From contig NZ_BAABKM010000003.1 in NCBI RefSeq assembly GCF_039543825.1, positions 62,001-126,000 on the forward strand: a stretch of 64,000 nt of DNA, written 5' to 3'. Position 1 is the stretch's first letter, and each line of letters begins with the position of its first letter. Source of the DNA: Nocardioides conyzicola. Lineage in GTDB: Bacteria; Actinomycetota; Actinomycetes; Propionibacteriales; Nocardioidaceae. Made by a program: the position numbers and the translations under genes. Under the pieces are notes generated by a model. It was not told where the DNA came from. It saw nothing but the letters and a program-made list of their open reading frames with translations, and did no database searches. Shown piece by piece: positions 1 to 8,269 of the stretch.

Positions 1-806
1 TCGTACGTCGCCGCGAGCTCGTCGGTGAGCAGCAGGTGGTGCGGGCAGGCCTCGGCGGTGACGGCCCAGCCCTTGCGCTTCGCGTCCCGCACGATGTCGA
101 CCGAGCCGGCCGTCGACACGTGGCAGACGTGCAGGCGCGACCCGACGTGGGCGGCGAGCAGGCAGTCGCGGGCGATGATCGCCTCCTCGGCGACCGCCGG
201 CCAGCCGGCCAGGCCGAGCCGGCCGGAGAGCTCGCCCTCGTTCATCTGGGCGCCCTCGGTGAGCCGCGGCTCCTGGGCGTGCTGGGCGATGACGCCGTCG
301 AACGCCTTGACGTACTCCAGCGCCCGGCGCATCAGCACCGCGTCGCTCACGCACCTGCCGTCGTCGGAGAAGACCCGGACCCGCGCCGCCGAGTCGGCCA
401 TCGCGCCGAGCTCGGCGAGGCGCTCGCCGCCCAGCCCCACCGTCACGGCGCCGACCGGGTAGACGTCGCAGTGGCCGGCCTCGCGGCCGAGGCGCCAGAC
501 CTGCTCGACGACGCCTGCGGTGTCGGCGACCGGCTCGGTGTTGGCCATCGCGAAGACGGCGGTGAAGCCGCCCAGCGCGGCCGCCTGGGTCCCGGTCTCG
601 ACCGTCTCGGCGTCCTCGCGGCCCGGCTCGCGCAGGTGGGTGTGCAGGTCGACCAGGCCCGGCAGCGCGACCAGCCCGGTCGCGTCGATCACCTCGGCGT
701 CGGCCGGCGCGTCGGCCGCGTCGCGGACCACGCCGTCCTGCAGCAGCAGGTCGCTCGGCGTACCGCCCAGGACCGCGACGTTCTTGATCAGGTAGCTCGT
801 GCTCAC
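1..806 (-). CDS. pyrC: Dihydroorotase (3' part beyond the window)
   Basis: Cyclises N-carbamoyl-L-aspartate to dihydroorotate, the third step of UMP synthesis, in the cytoplasm. The frame read leftward from a GTG at 806-804 stays open to the window edge for 268 codons. It contains the zinc-binding signature [10 protein letters not shown] near residue 55, and further on a QHAQEP segment and HVCHVS with the metal-ligand histidines. This is the type I dihydroorotase pattern with the amidohydrolase fold. The GTG overlaps the pyrB stop by four bases (GTGA), so translation is probably coupled. The C-terminal part lies outside the window; nothing suggests the gene is broken. Confidence 0.93.
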   Translation of the reverse strand, partial: MSTSYLIKNVAVLGGTPSDLLLQDGVVRDAADAPADAEVIDATGLVALPGLVDLHTHLREPGREDAETVETGTQAAALGGFTAVFAMANTEPVADTAGVVEQVWRLGREAGHCDVYPVGAVTVGLGGERLAELGAMADSAARVRVFSDDGRCVSDAVLMRRALEYVKAFDGVIAQHAQEPRLTEGAQMNEGELSGRLGLAGWPAVAEEAIIARDCLLAAHVGSRLHVCHVSTAGSVDIVRDAKRKGWAVTAEACPHHLLLTDELAATY

Positions 807-1759
807 TCTTCTCCTCCGACGGCGGGCTCGCTGCCGCCCAGCAGCAGGTACAGGACGGCCATCCGGACGGCGACGCCGTTGGTGACCTGCTCGACGATCA
901 CCGAGCGGTCGGAGTCGGCCACGTCGGCCGTGATCTCCATGCCGCGGACCATCGGGCCGGGGTGCATCACGATCGTGTGGTCCTGGAGCATCGCCATCCG
1001 CTTGCCGTCGAGGCCGTAGCGGCGCGAGTACTCCCGCGCGGTCGGGAAGAACCCGCCGTGCATCCGCTCGCGCTGGACCCGCAGCATCATCACGGCGTCC
1101 GCCTTGGGCAGCACCGAGTCCAGGTCGTACGACGTCTCGACCGGCCAGCCCTCGATGCCGACCGGCAGCAGGGTCGGCGGCGCGACCAGCGTGACCTCGG
1201 CGCCGAGGGTGCGCAGCAGCAGCGCGTTGGAGCGCGCCACCCGGCTGTGCAGGACGTCGCCGACGATCGCGATCTTGCGGCCCTCCAGCCCACCGGGCCT
1301 GGACTCGCCGAGGTGCTTCCACATCGTGAAGGCGTCGAGCAGCGCCTGGGTGGGGTGCTCGTGGGTGCCGTCGCCGGCGTTGACGACGCTGGACCGCACC
1401 CAGCCCGAGTGCGCGAGCAGGTGCGGCGCGCCGCTCGACCCGTGGCGCACGACGACCGCGTCGGCGCCCATCGCCTCCAGGGTCAGCGCGGTGTCCTTGA
1501 GGCTCTCGCCCTTGGACAGGCTCGAGCCCTTGGCCGAGAAGTTGATGACGTCCGCGCTCAGCCGCTTGGCGGCGGCCTCGAACGAGATCCTCGTGCGGGT
1601 CGAGTCCTCGAAGAAGAGGTTGACCACGGTGCGGCCGCGCAGCGCGGGCAGCTTCTTGATCGGGCGATCCGCCAGCGAGCGCATCTCGTCGGCGGTCGTG
1701 AGGACCAGCTCGGCGTCGTCGCGGCTCAGGTCGGCCGCGCTCAGCAGGTGCCGCTTCAT
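803..1759 (-). CDS. pyrB: Aspartate carbamoyltransferase catalytic subunit
   Basis: Condenses carbamoyl phosphate with aspartate, the committed step of pyrimidine synthesis. The 318-aa length is normal for PyrB. The carbamoyl-phosphate loop STRTR is at residues 53-57 inside [21 protein letters not shown] starts at 135, and HPGPMVRG near 267 belongs to the C-terminal aspartate-binding half. Starts with ATG and overlaps the pyrR stop by four bases (ATGA). It overlaps pyrC in the same way, giving a tightly coupled pyrR-pyrB-pyrC operon. No regulatory subunit gene (pyrI) is nearby, as usual for actinobacteria. Confidence 0.97.
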   Translation of the reverse strand: MKRHLLSAADLSRDDAELVLTTADEMRSLADRPIKKLPALRGRTVVNLFFEDSTRTRISFEAAAKRLSADVINFSAKGSSLSKGESLKDTALTLEAMGADAVVVRHGSSGAPHLLAHSGWVRSSVVNAGDGTHEHPTQALLDAFTMWKHLGESRPGGLEGRKIAIVGDVLHSRVARSNALLLRTLGAEVTLVAPPTLLPVGIEGWPVETSYDLDSVLPKADAVMMLRVQRERMHGGFFPTAREYSRRYGLDGKRMAMLQDHTIVMHPGPMVRGMEITADVADSDRSVIVEQVTNGVAVRMAVLYLLLGGSEPAVGGEE

Positions 1760-2331
1760 GACTCCCCCACCACCCCTTGGATCGTCACGGCGTCGACGTC
1801 GTCGATGCCGGCGAGCGTGACCCGGACCCGCTCGACCAGCGAGGTCGGGAGGTTCTTGCCGACGAAGTCGGCACGGATCGGCAGCTCGCGGTGGCCGCGG
1901 TCGACCAGCACCGCGAGGCGCACCGCCTTCGGGCGCCCGATGTCGTTGAGGGCGTCGAGCGCGGCCCGGATGGTGCGGCCGGAGAAGAGCACGTCGTCGA
2001 CCAGCACCACCACCTTGCCGTCGATGCCGCCGGGCGGGATCTCGGTCGGGAGCAGTGCCCGGGCCGGCTTCATCCGCAGGTCGTCGCGGTACATCGTCAC
2101 GTCGAGCGAGCCGACGGGGACGTCGTACCCCTCGACGGCGGCCATCCGCTCGGCGATGCGACGGGCGAGCGGTACGCCGCGGCTGGGGATGCCCAGCAGG
2201 ACGAGGCCGCCCGCTCCGCGGTTGCGCTCGAGGATCTCGTGGGAGATCCGAGTCAGGGCCCGGGTGATGTCACGGGCATCGAGAACCACACGGCCATCGG
2301 ATGGTTCGGGGGTGGCAGGCTGAGCACACAC
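1756..2331 (-). CDS. pyrR: PyrR: pyrimidine operon regulator / uracil phosphoribosyltransferase
   Basis: RNA-binding regulator of the pyr operon with residual uracil phosphoribosyltransferase activity. It binds the leader RNA when UMP or UTP is high. The protein is 191 aa. The PRPP-binding loop [13 protein letters not shown] is at residues 108-120 and the type I PRTase core precedes it. The GTG start at 2331 is chosen because a strong Shine-Dalgarno (AAGGAGG, 2343-2349) lies 11 bases upstream and no other start fits. A predicted PyrR-binding hairpin lies two bases upstream of that Shine-Dalgarno. First gene of pyrR-pyrB-pyrC. Confidence 0.96.
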   Translation of the reverse strand: MCAQPATPEPSDGRVVLDARDITRALTRISHEILERNRGAGGLVLLGIPSRGVPLARRIAERMAAVEGYDVPVGSLDVTMYRDDLRMKPARALLPTEIPPGGIDGKVVVLVDDVLFSGRTIRAALDALNDIGRPKAVRLAVLVDRGHRELPIRADFVGKNLPTSLVERVRVTLAGIDDVDAVTIQGVVGES

Positions 2332-2351
2332 CAGTGCTGAGACCTCCTTCT

Positions 2352-2367
2352 CCGCCTCACGGGACGG
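2352..2367 (-). promoter_or_regulatory. Predicted PyrR-binding hairpin in the pyr leader
   Basis: On the minus strand the leader reads CCGTCCCGTGAGGCGG. This contains UCCNGNGAGGC, the core of the PyrR-binding loop consensus, closed by CCG/CGG. The hairpin ends two bases before the Shine-Dalgarno of pyrR (2343-2349). No terminator/antiterminator pair fits between here and the gene, so the arrangement suits translational repression as reported for mycobacterial PyrR rather than Bacillus-type attenuation. The match is seen; the mechanism is inferred. Confidence 0.75.
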
Positions 2368-2397
2368 CTCGTTAAAGGATGTCGATCGAGGGCGACC

Positions 2398-3021
2398 TTA
2401 CACGTCGTCTCCGACGCCCTGCACGTCGTCCACCCAGGCGCCGTGCTCGCGGCGCGCCCACCGGGACGAGACCCGTCCGGTGCGCATCCCGCGGCGCGCC
2501 TCGGGGTCGCGGACCGCATACGCGATGTGCCCGATCACGAGCAGCCCGAGAGCGAGCGCGAACCAGTCGTGCACGAAGGTCGCGCCCGAGCGCCAGGAGA
2601 GCCGGACCAGGCCGGTCCAGTACATGAGCGCTCCCGTGCCGAGCAGCACCGCGGTCGAGCCGGTGACCAGCCAGGCGTTGACCTTCTGCCCGGCGTTGAA
2701 CTTGCCGACCGGGATGGTGCCGTCGCGGCGGTTGCGGCTGCGCAGCCACCGCCAGTCGGCGGGCGTGAACCGGTTGAGGCGGCGTACGTCGGAGCGGTAC
2801 GCCGCCGACAGGGCACCGGCCAGCATCGGGACCGGCAGGGCGAGTCCGGCCCACACGTGGACGGTCTCCACGAGGTGCCGGTGCCCGACCGCCAGCATCA
2901 GCGAGCCGTTGTAGAGGACCAGCGCCGTCACCAGGCAGGTCCCCATCAGGATCCCGAACGTGCGGTGCACCAGCCGCTCGGCCCGATCGAACCGGGGCAG
3001 GGACACCGGCGGCTCACTCAC
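2398..3021 (-). CDS. Cytochrome b561-type membrane subunit of a molybdopterin oxidoreductase
   Basis: Predicted haem b membrane protein of 207 aa, similar in type to the gamma subunit of formate dehydrogenases (FdnI/FdoI). Four hydrophobic segments can be read. Candidate haem-ligand histidines are in RLVHRTFG (H19), ETVHVWAG, FVHDWFA and IGHIAYA, and the KFNAGQKVNAWL segment is typical of the family. Starts with GTG overlapping the 3' end of the upstream molybdopterin enzyme gene by eight bases. The partner is therefore probably that enzyme, with this subunit passing electrons to or from the quinone pool. The substrate cannot be told from sequence. Confidence 0.82.
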   Translation of the reverse strand: MSEPPVSLPRFDRAERLVHRTFGILMGTCLVTALVLYNGSLMLAVGHRHLVETVHVWAGLALPVPMLAGALSAAYRSDVRRLNRFTPADWRWLRSRNRRDGTIPVGKFNAGQKVNAWLVTGSTAVLLGTGALMYWTGLVRLSWRSGATFVHDWFALALGLLVIGHIAYAVRDPEARRGMRTGRVSSRWARREHGAWVDDVQGVGDDV

Positions 3022-3700
3022 CGATGAATCCGTCGAGCGGGTAGCCGCGGTCTTCCCAGTAGCCCGGGTCGTTGTGGCGCACGACCTCGATCCCGGAGAG
3101 CCACTTGGTGCTCTTGTAGCCGTACATCGAGCCCGAGTAGACCCGCACCGGCCCGCCGTGGTCGTGCGTCACCGGCTTGCCGTACATCGACAGCGCGACG
3201 ATCACGTCGTCGGCCCGGGCCTGCTCGAGGGTCATGTTGACCGAGTAGGTGCCGTCGAAGGAGTGGAAGCGGACGCCGACCGCGTCGGCCGTCGGGGCGG
3301 CCTGGTCGAGCAGGTCGGCGACCCGGACCCCCGACCACGGCACGTCCGGCACGTGCCAGCCGGTGACGCAGTGGAAGTCGTCGGTGAACGCCGTCTGGTG
3401 CAGCGCCTGCAGGTCGGGCAGCCGGTAGGTCGCCGGCTTGTCGACGAGCCCCGAGACCTTGAGCCGGTACGACGTGGCGTCGCGCGGTCGCACGGACCCG
3501 GTGACGGAGTAGTAGCGCCAGGTGTTGCCGAGCGGGACCAGCGACGTGAACCCGGTCGGGTCCCGCAGCTGGACCGGTGCCAGCAGCCGGCTCAGCCCAC
3601 CCTGGACCGAGCTGCCCGTGACGACGCCGACCGCCCCGAGCCCGAGCAGACCTAGGACCACCCGACGCCCGACCGGGGCGCCGTCAGCGCTTGCGCCCAC
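3014..3700 (-). CDS. Molybdopterin-dependent oxidoreductase, sulfite-oxidase/YedY fold
   Basis: 228-aa protein with an N-terminal GRRVVLGLLGLGAVGVV stretch that reads as a Tat-like signal or anchor. A sulfite-oxidase-type molybdopterin domain follows. The conserved molybdenum-ligand cysteine is C111 in DFHCVTGWHVPDVPW. Catalytic domain probably outside the membrane. The GTG start overlaps the upstream 63-aa gene by 17 bases, and the stop overlaps the cytochrome b gene. The three genes look like one transcript. YedY/MsrP repairs oxidised methionine in other bacteria, but this short form could have another substrate. Confidence 0.85.
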   Translation of the reverse strand: MGASADGAPVGRRVVLGLLGLGAVGVVTGSSVQGGLSRLLAPVQLRDPTGFTSLVPLGNTWRYYSVTGSVRPRDATSYRLKVSGLVDKPATYRLPDLQALHQTAFTDDFHCVTGWHVPDVPWSGVRVADLLDQAAPTADAVGVRFHSFDGTYSVNMTLEQARADDVIVALSMYGKPVTHDHGGPVRVYSGSMYGYKSTKWLSGIEVVRHNDPGYWEDRGYPLDGFIGE

Positions 3701-3875
3701 GGATCCCGACCACCGTCACGAGGGCGCCGACCAGCAGCACGACGGGCCCGATGACCGACCACGTCGTCGTCCCGCTCATCGAGCTGCCCTCGAGGACGTC
3801 GAACCCCTGCAGGGTCCACAGCAGCCCGAGGAGGACGAGGACCACCCCTGCGACGACCCACAACGGTTTGGCCAT
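3684..3875 (-). CDS. Small two-helix membrane protein
   Basis: 63 aa with two predicted transmembrane helices (residues about 5-24 and 39-58), separated by a short polar segment, and a basic C-terminus (RGRKR). The family is not recognised. It is the first gene of the molybdopterin oxidoreductase/cytochrome b unit and overlaps the enzyme gene by 17 bases, so it may be an assembly or anchoring partner; that is inference. Confidence 0.7.
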   Translation of the reverse strand: MAKPLWVVAGVVLVLLGLLWTLQGFDVLEGSSMSGTTTWSVIGPVVLLVGALVTVVGIRGRKR

Positions 3876-3920
3876 GCGACCACTGAACCACGCAGACCCT
3901 GAGACCGAGGTTGGTCGTTC

Positions 3921-4937
3921 TTACGGGGTGGTGACGTCGATGAGCACCTTGCCGATCGCCCCGCCCTCGACCGCGTCCTGGGCGGCCGCCGTCTGCTCCA
4001 ACGGGTAGTGGTGCAGCGGGACGCCGGCGTCCGCGCCGACCCGGAGCGCGCCCGCCGCCACCGCGGCGTTGACGTCGTCGACCGCCGCCCGCACCAGGTG
4101 CTCGTGGAGCGTGTAGAGGATGAGGAACTGGAAGCGCAGGTTCTTCCCGAACGCCGCCCGCAGCGGCATGGTCAGCTCGTCGCCGCCGTTGTTGGCGTAG
4201 ATGGACACCAGCCCGTGCACCTTGACGACGTCGAGGTCGATGCCGATGTTCTGCGCCGGGGCGACCTCCACCGCGATGTCGACGCCGTCGGGCGCGATCG
4301 CCCGGATCTCACTGGTCGCGTCGCCCTCGCGGTAGTTGACGACGTGCTGGGCTCCCGCGGCCCGCGCCAGGTCGGCCTTCTCGTCGCTGCTGACGGTGGT
4401 GATCACCGTGGCGCCGGCCCAGCGGGCGAGCTGGATCGCGGCGTTGCCGACCGCGCCTGCTCCCCCGGCGACCAGCACCACCTTCCCGGCGAGCGCGCCG
4501 GGCTCGAGACGGGCGGGCCCGTCCTCGCCCGCGGTCAGCGCCCGGTGGGCGGTCACGGCCGGGACGCCCAGGCTGGCGCCGAGGTCGTACGACGCGACGG
4601 CGGGCAGCGGCGCGACCCGCCCGACGGGCTGGACCGTGAACTCGGCCGCGGTGCCGTAGGGGCGGCCGTGCTGCGCCAGCACCAGCCAGACGCGGTCGCC
4701 CACGGCGTACGACGTGACGTCGGGCCCGACCGCGTCGACGACCCCGGCGCCGTCCTGACCGGGGACGACCTCGTCGTGCCCGGCCATCATCCCGGCGCGG
4801 AACTTCCAGTCCGTCGGGTTCACGCCCGACCGGACCAGCCGGACGCGGACCTCACCGGGTCCGGGCTCCGGGAGGTCGCGCTCGACGACCTCCAGCACGG
4901 ATGACGGACCGGTCTCGCTGTAGACGACGGCGCGCAT
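3921..4937 (-). CDS. Zinc-independent MDR-family NADPH:quinone reductase-like protein
   Basis: 338-aa medium-chain dehydrogenase/reductase. The N-terminal GroES-like domain carries NPTDWKFRAGMM, and the Rossmann domain carries the nucleotide motif AGGAGAVG at residues 157-164. The structural-zinc cysteine cluster of true alcohol dehydrogenases is absent, which places it with quinone oxidoreductase/zeta-crystallin-like enzymes using NADPH. Divergent from the PNPOx-fold gene at 5002; the 64-bp gap should hold both promoters. A GAGAGGAAG ribosome site precedes the ATG. Substrate unknown. Confidence 0.88.
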   Translation of the reverse strand: MRAVVYSETGPSSVLEVVERDLPEPGPGEVRVRLVRSGVNPTDWKFRAGMMAGHDEVVPGQDGAGVVDAVGPDVTSYAVGDRVWLVLAQHGRPYGTAAEFTVQPVGRVAPLPAVASYDLGASLGVPAVTAHRALTAGEDGPARLEPGALAGKVVLVAGGAGAVGNAAIQLARWAGATVITTVSSDEKADLARAAGAQHVVNYREGDATSEIRAIAPDGVDIAVEVAPAQNIGIDLDVVKVHGLVSIYANNGGDELTMPLRAAFGKNLRFQFLILYTLHEHLVRAAVDDVNAAVAAGALRVGADAGVPLHHYPLEQTAAAQDAVEGGAIGKVLIDVTTP

Positions 4938-5001
4938 GCTCTTCCTCTCGGCCGGTTCTGGGTAGTCCTAGGTTGGAAGTAACCCACGACCAGGAGGATC
5001 C

Positions 5002-5409
5002 ATGCCCGAGCTGCCATTCCCCGACGACGTCCGCGCACTGCTGACCAGGCCCAACCCCGCAGTGGTGACCACGCTGCGCTCCGACGGCCAGCCGATCTCG
5101 GTCGCGACCTGGTACCTCCTCGAGGACGACGACCGGGTGCTCCTCAACATGGACGACAGCCGGGTCCGCCTGAAGCACCTGCGCCGCGACCCCCGGGTGA
5201 CCCTGACCATCCTGGACGAGAACAGCTGGTACACCCACGTGTCGCTGATCGGCCGTGTCGAGGGGCTCACGCCCGACGACGGCCTGGCCGACATCGACCG
5301 GCTGAGCACGCAGTACACCGGCAAGGAGTACCCCGACCGGGAGAGCCCGCGCAGCAGCGCCTGGCTGGTCGTCGAGAAGTGGCACGGCTGGGGCGCCGCC
5401 AAGAGCTGA
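5002..5409 (+). CDS. PNPOx-like F420/FMN-binding split-barrel protein
   Basis: 135-aa single-domain split beta-barrel of the pyridoxamine 5'-phosphate oxidase superfamily. The N-terminus (LLTRPNPAVVTTLRSDGQPISVATWYLLEDD) is typical of the actinobacterial F420-dependent branch, whose members reduce F420-linked substrates or bind biliverdin. The ATG follows an AGGAGG at 4992-4997. It faces the ParA-like gene and shares a bidirectional terminator-like hairpin with it. Choosing between F420 and FMN needs a subfamily model. Confidence 0.85.
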   Translation: MPELPFPDDVRALLTRPNPAVVTTLRSDGQPISVATWYLLEDDDRVLLNMDDSRVRLKHLRRDPRVTLTILDENSWYTHVSLIGRVEGLTPDDGLADIDRLSTQYTGKEYPDRESPRSSAWLVVEKWHGWGAAKS

Positions 5410-5433
5410 GGCGCGGCTGGGCGGAAATGACGC

Positions 5434-5479
5434 CGACCCGCCCTCCCGGCCGGGTCGAGCGGCCGGAAGGTGCGGGTCG
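5434..5479. terminator. Bidirectional hairpin terminator between convergent genes
   Basis: Arms CGACCCGC (5434-5441) and GCGGGTCG (5472-5479) enclose a second stem, CCGGCCG (5446-5452) with CGGCCGG (5460-5466), around a seven-base loop. Joined through CCT/AGG the whole forms about 18 pairs with one mismatch and one bulge. It lies in the 75-bp gap between the converging PNPOx and ParA-like genes. There is no U-tract, as is usual in GC-rich actinobacteria. Confidence 0.6.
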
Positions 5480-5484
5480 ACGGG

Positions 5485-6867
5485 TCAGAGGGCGGCGGCC
5501 ATCCCGGCGCAGGCCTTGAGCCACTGCATCCGGGTGTGCTCCGAGAGCTGGGCGTAGGGCACGACGGAGCCGGCGACCAGGGCGGGGTCGTACGGCACCC
5601 GGTAGACCGCGCGGGTGCGCTGCTCGTAGACGCTGACCAGGTCCGCGGCCAGCTTGGCGTCGACGTTGGCGGACGGGTCCGAGAGGACCGTCACGGTCTT
5701 GTGCTTCAGGTCCTGGTAGCCGGCGTCCTGCAGCGCGTCGAGCATCCACAGGCCGCTGTAGCCGGTGTCCTCACGGACGGTGGAAGTGACGACCAGCAGG
5801 TCGGCGGCACCGGCGGCGGCGAGCCAGTTCTCGGCGCGCATGTTGTTGCCGGTGTCGATCAGGATGATCCGGTAGAAGCGCTCCAGGAGCTTGTGCACCG
5901 AGTCGAAGTCCGAGGCCCGGATCGTGCCGGTCACGTCGGGGCGCTCGTCGGAGGCGAGCACGTCGAAGTGGGCGTCGCCCTGCGACCGGACGAACGCACC
6001 CAGGTCGCCGATCCTCGACTGGTACACGTCGGTGAAGCGCTCGAGGTCCTCCAGCAGCTCGCGGGTCGTGTTGCGGTGTGCGCTTCGGGTGCCCCGGATG
6101 CCGAGCGTGCCCCGGGTCTCGTTGTTGTCCCAGGCGACCACGCCGCCACCGCGCACGGTGCCGAACGTGAAGCCGGCCGCGAGGACGCCGGTGGTCTTGG
6201 CGGCGCCGCCCTTCGGGTTGATGAACGCGATCGTGCGCGGGCCGTCGAAGTCGCGCTGGATGACGGAGCGGTCGAGCTCGTAGGCGAGCTCGTCGGCGCC
6301 CATCTTCGGCGTGATCAGGCCGCCGCTCCAGCGACGCACCCGGCCGCGCCAGCCCCAGGTCGCCGGCCCGTGCTCCTGCTCGGCGTCGCGGCGGTCGAGG
6401 AAGTCGGTCGCCGACATGAAGCGCCGTGGGTCTGCGGCCTGGTCGTCGGTGACCGGCTCGGCCACGGGGGCCGCGTGCTGGGCGACGGGGGCGGTCGGCG
6501 GCGCGGGCGGCGGCGGGACGGCCGCGGCTGCCGGCGGAGTGGCTGCGACGGGCGGAGCGGCGGCGGGGGGCGGGGTGGCCGCGGCGGGAGGTGGGGTCGC
6601 CGGCGGCGGCGTGGCGGGACGGTACGCCGGCGGCGGGCCCGTCGGCGCCGCGACGGTCGGGGCGACCTCGACGGCGGGCGGCTCGGCGCTCGGGATGGGA
6701 TCGGTCAGGGGGTCGCCGTACGTGATCGACTCGCGACCACCGGCGCCGCCGTCCTGGGTCTCCCGCCGGGAGGCGTACGCGGCGAAGTCCTCGGGTGTGT
6801 AGAGCCGGTCACTGGTGTCGTCGGCGTCGTGTCGCGAGCCCCCGGCGCTCCATGCTTCTTGCGACAT
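5485..6867 (-). CDS. ParA/MinD-like ATPase with a Pro/Ala-rich N-terminal region
   Basis: 460 aa from the ATG at 6867. That start is preferred over a GTG at 6903 because GAGGGAGGAAC sits just before it. Residues 1-60 are acidic and polar, and 60-138 are almost only Pro, Ala, Val and Thr, probably disordered. An SIMIBI P-loop ATPase occupies about 205-460. Its Walker A is NPKGGAAKTT (217-226), where most ParA proteins have KGGxGKTT, and a Walker B-like RIILIDTGNN is seen later. The architecture resembles EspI-type proteins of mycobacterial ESX loci, but no ESX genes are nearby. May position a membrane or chromosome cargo; the partner is unknown. Confidence 0.8.
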   Translation of the reverse strand: MSQEAWSAGGSRHDADDTSDRLYTPEDFAAYASRRETQDGGAGGRESITYGDPLTDPIPSAEPPAVEVAPTVAAPTGPPPAYRPATPPPATPPPAAATPPPAAAPPVAATPPAAAAVPPPPAPPTAPVAQHAAPVAEPVTDDQAADPRRFMSATDFLDRRDAEQEHGPATWGWRGRVRRWSGGLITPKMGADELAYELDRSVIQRDFDGPRTIAFINPKGGAAKTTGVLAAGFTFGTVRGGGVVAWDNNETRGTLGIRGTRSAHRNTTRELLEDLERFTDVYQSRIGDLGAFVRSQGDAHFDVLASDERPDVTGTIRASDFDSVHKLLERFYRIILIDTGNNMRAENWLAAAGAADLLVVTSTVREDTGYSGLWMLDALQDAGYQDLKHKTVTVLSDPSANVDAKLAADLVSVYEQRTRAVYRVPYDPALVAGSVVPYAQLSEHTRMQWLKACAGMAAAL

Positions 6868-6942
6868 CGTTCCTCCCTCAGAGACAGGACCTTCCTGGCT
6901 CACGCAGGTACTTCCCCGAAATCCCTGGAGTCACACGCACGA

Positions 6943-8247
6943 TCACAGGTCGGCCAGCGCGGCCGCGATCGCGCGGTGGAAGGTCGGGTAGGCGAAGTGC
7001 ATCCCGCGCAGCGTCTCGACGGGGATCTCGGCGTGCACGGCGGCGCTGAGCAGGCCCAGCACCTCGCCGCCGTACGGCGCCACGACGGTGCCGCCGACGA
7101 GCACGCCCCGGTCGGTGTCGGCCACGACCTTCACGATGCCGTCGGCCTCGTTGATCCAGCCCCGGGCGGACCTCGGGATGTCCGCGTGACCGACGCCGAC
7201 CGCGACCCCGGCCGCCCGCGCCTGCGCCTCGGTCAGCCCGACCGCGCCGACCTCCGGGTCCGTGAACGTCACCCTGCTGACCGCGTGGTAGTCCGCCACC
7301 GGGCCGTCGGCGCCGAGGAGGTCGGCGACGGCGACCTTGGCCTGGTAGAGCGACACATGGGTGAAGGCGCCGCGGCCGGTGATGTCGCCGACCGCCCAGA
7401 GCCGGTCGCCGGCCCGCAGGTGTTCGTCGGTCTCGACCTGGTCCTGGGCGGGATCGAGGCCGACGGTCTCCAGCCCGATGTCGTCGAGGTGGGGCTTGCG
7501 GCCGACCGCGACCAGCAGGTGCTCGGCGCTCAGCAGCTCACCGCCCACCTCCAGGACGAACCCGCCGTCGTGCTCGACCCGGGTCAGCTCCGCGCCGACG
7601 CGCACGTCGACGCCGTCGGCCCGCAGCACGCGCGTCACGACCTCGGCCGCCTCGGGCTCCTCCGGCCCGAGCAGGCGGTCCTCGGCCTCGACCAGGGTCA
7701 CCCGGCTCCCGAACCGCGCGAACGCCTGCGCCAGCTCGCACCCGATCGGCCCGCCGCCGAGCACCACCAGCGATGCCGGGACCTCACGCACCCGCATCAC
7801 GTCGCGGTTGGTCCAGTACGGCGTGCCGGCGAGGCCGTCGATCGGCGGCACCGCCGGGGCCGTCCCGCTGTTGAGCACGACGCCCAGCCGCGCGTCGTAC
7901 GTCGTGCCGTCGACCTCGACCCGGCCGGGGCCGGCCAGCCGACCGTGCCCGCGCACGACCCGGACCCCGGCCTCCTCGAGCGGGCCGGCGTGCTGGTCGT
8001 CGTGCCAGTCGTGGTTGGCCTCGCGGATCCGCGCAGCCGCGCGGGCGAGGTCGTCACCCTGCTGCGCCGAGTGGATCAGCAGCTTGGACGGGGTGCAGCC
8101 CCAGAACGGGCACTCCCCGCCGACCAGCTCCTGCTCGACCCCGACCACCGTCAGGCCGGCCTCGGCGAGCTTGCGGGCGGCGTACTCTCCCCCGGCGCCG
8201 AGGCCGAGCACGACGACGTCGACGTGGTCTTCACTGCTGTCGGGCAT
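6943..8247 (-). CDS. FAD-dependent pyridine nucleotide-disulfide oxidoreductase (copy 1)
   Basis: 434-aa class I flavoprotein of the lipoamide dehydrogenase/mercuric reductase group. It has an FAD motif (GLGAGG, residues 15-20), the redox-active pair C46/C51 in GGECPFWGCTPSK, a second nucleotide motif GGGPIGCE and a C-terminal dimerisation domain. The C-terminal HPT-type catalytic histidine motif reads AYPTFHRAI instead, with Tyr where lipoamide dehydrogenase has His. Activity on lipoamide is therefore doubtful. Third gene of a unit with DUF1206 and copy 2. No 2-oxoacid dehydrogenase genes are near. Confidence 0.86.
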   Translation of the reverse strand: MPDSSEDHVDVVVLGLGAGGEYAARKLAEAGLTVVGVEQELVGGECPFWGCTPSKLLIHSAQQGDDLARAAARIREANHDWHDDQHAGPLEEAGVRVVRGHGRLAGPGRVEVDGTTYDARLGVVLNSGTAPAVPPIDGLAGTPYWTNRDVMRVREVPASLVVLGGGPIGCELAQAFARFGSRVTLVEAEDRLLGPEEPEAAEVVTRVLRADGVDVRVGAELTRVEHDGGFVLEVGGELLSAEHLLVAVGRKPHLDDIGLETVGLDPAQDQVETDEHLRAGDRLWAVGDITGRGAFTHVSLYQAKVAVADLLGADGPVADYHAVSRVTFTDPEVGAVGLTEAQARAAGVAVGVGHADIPRSARGWINEADGIVKVVADTDRGVLVGGTVVAPYGGEVLGLLSAAVHAEIPVETLRGMHFAYPTFHRAIAAALADL

Positions 8248-8269
8248 GCCGCAACCCTGCCACCGGGTC

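Noticed and set aside
1..806. pyrC as a truncated gene
   Set aside because: The open frame runs off the window edge with normal motifs; the cut is the window, not a mutation.
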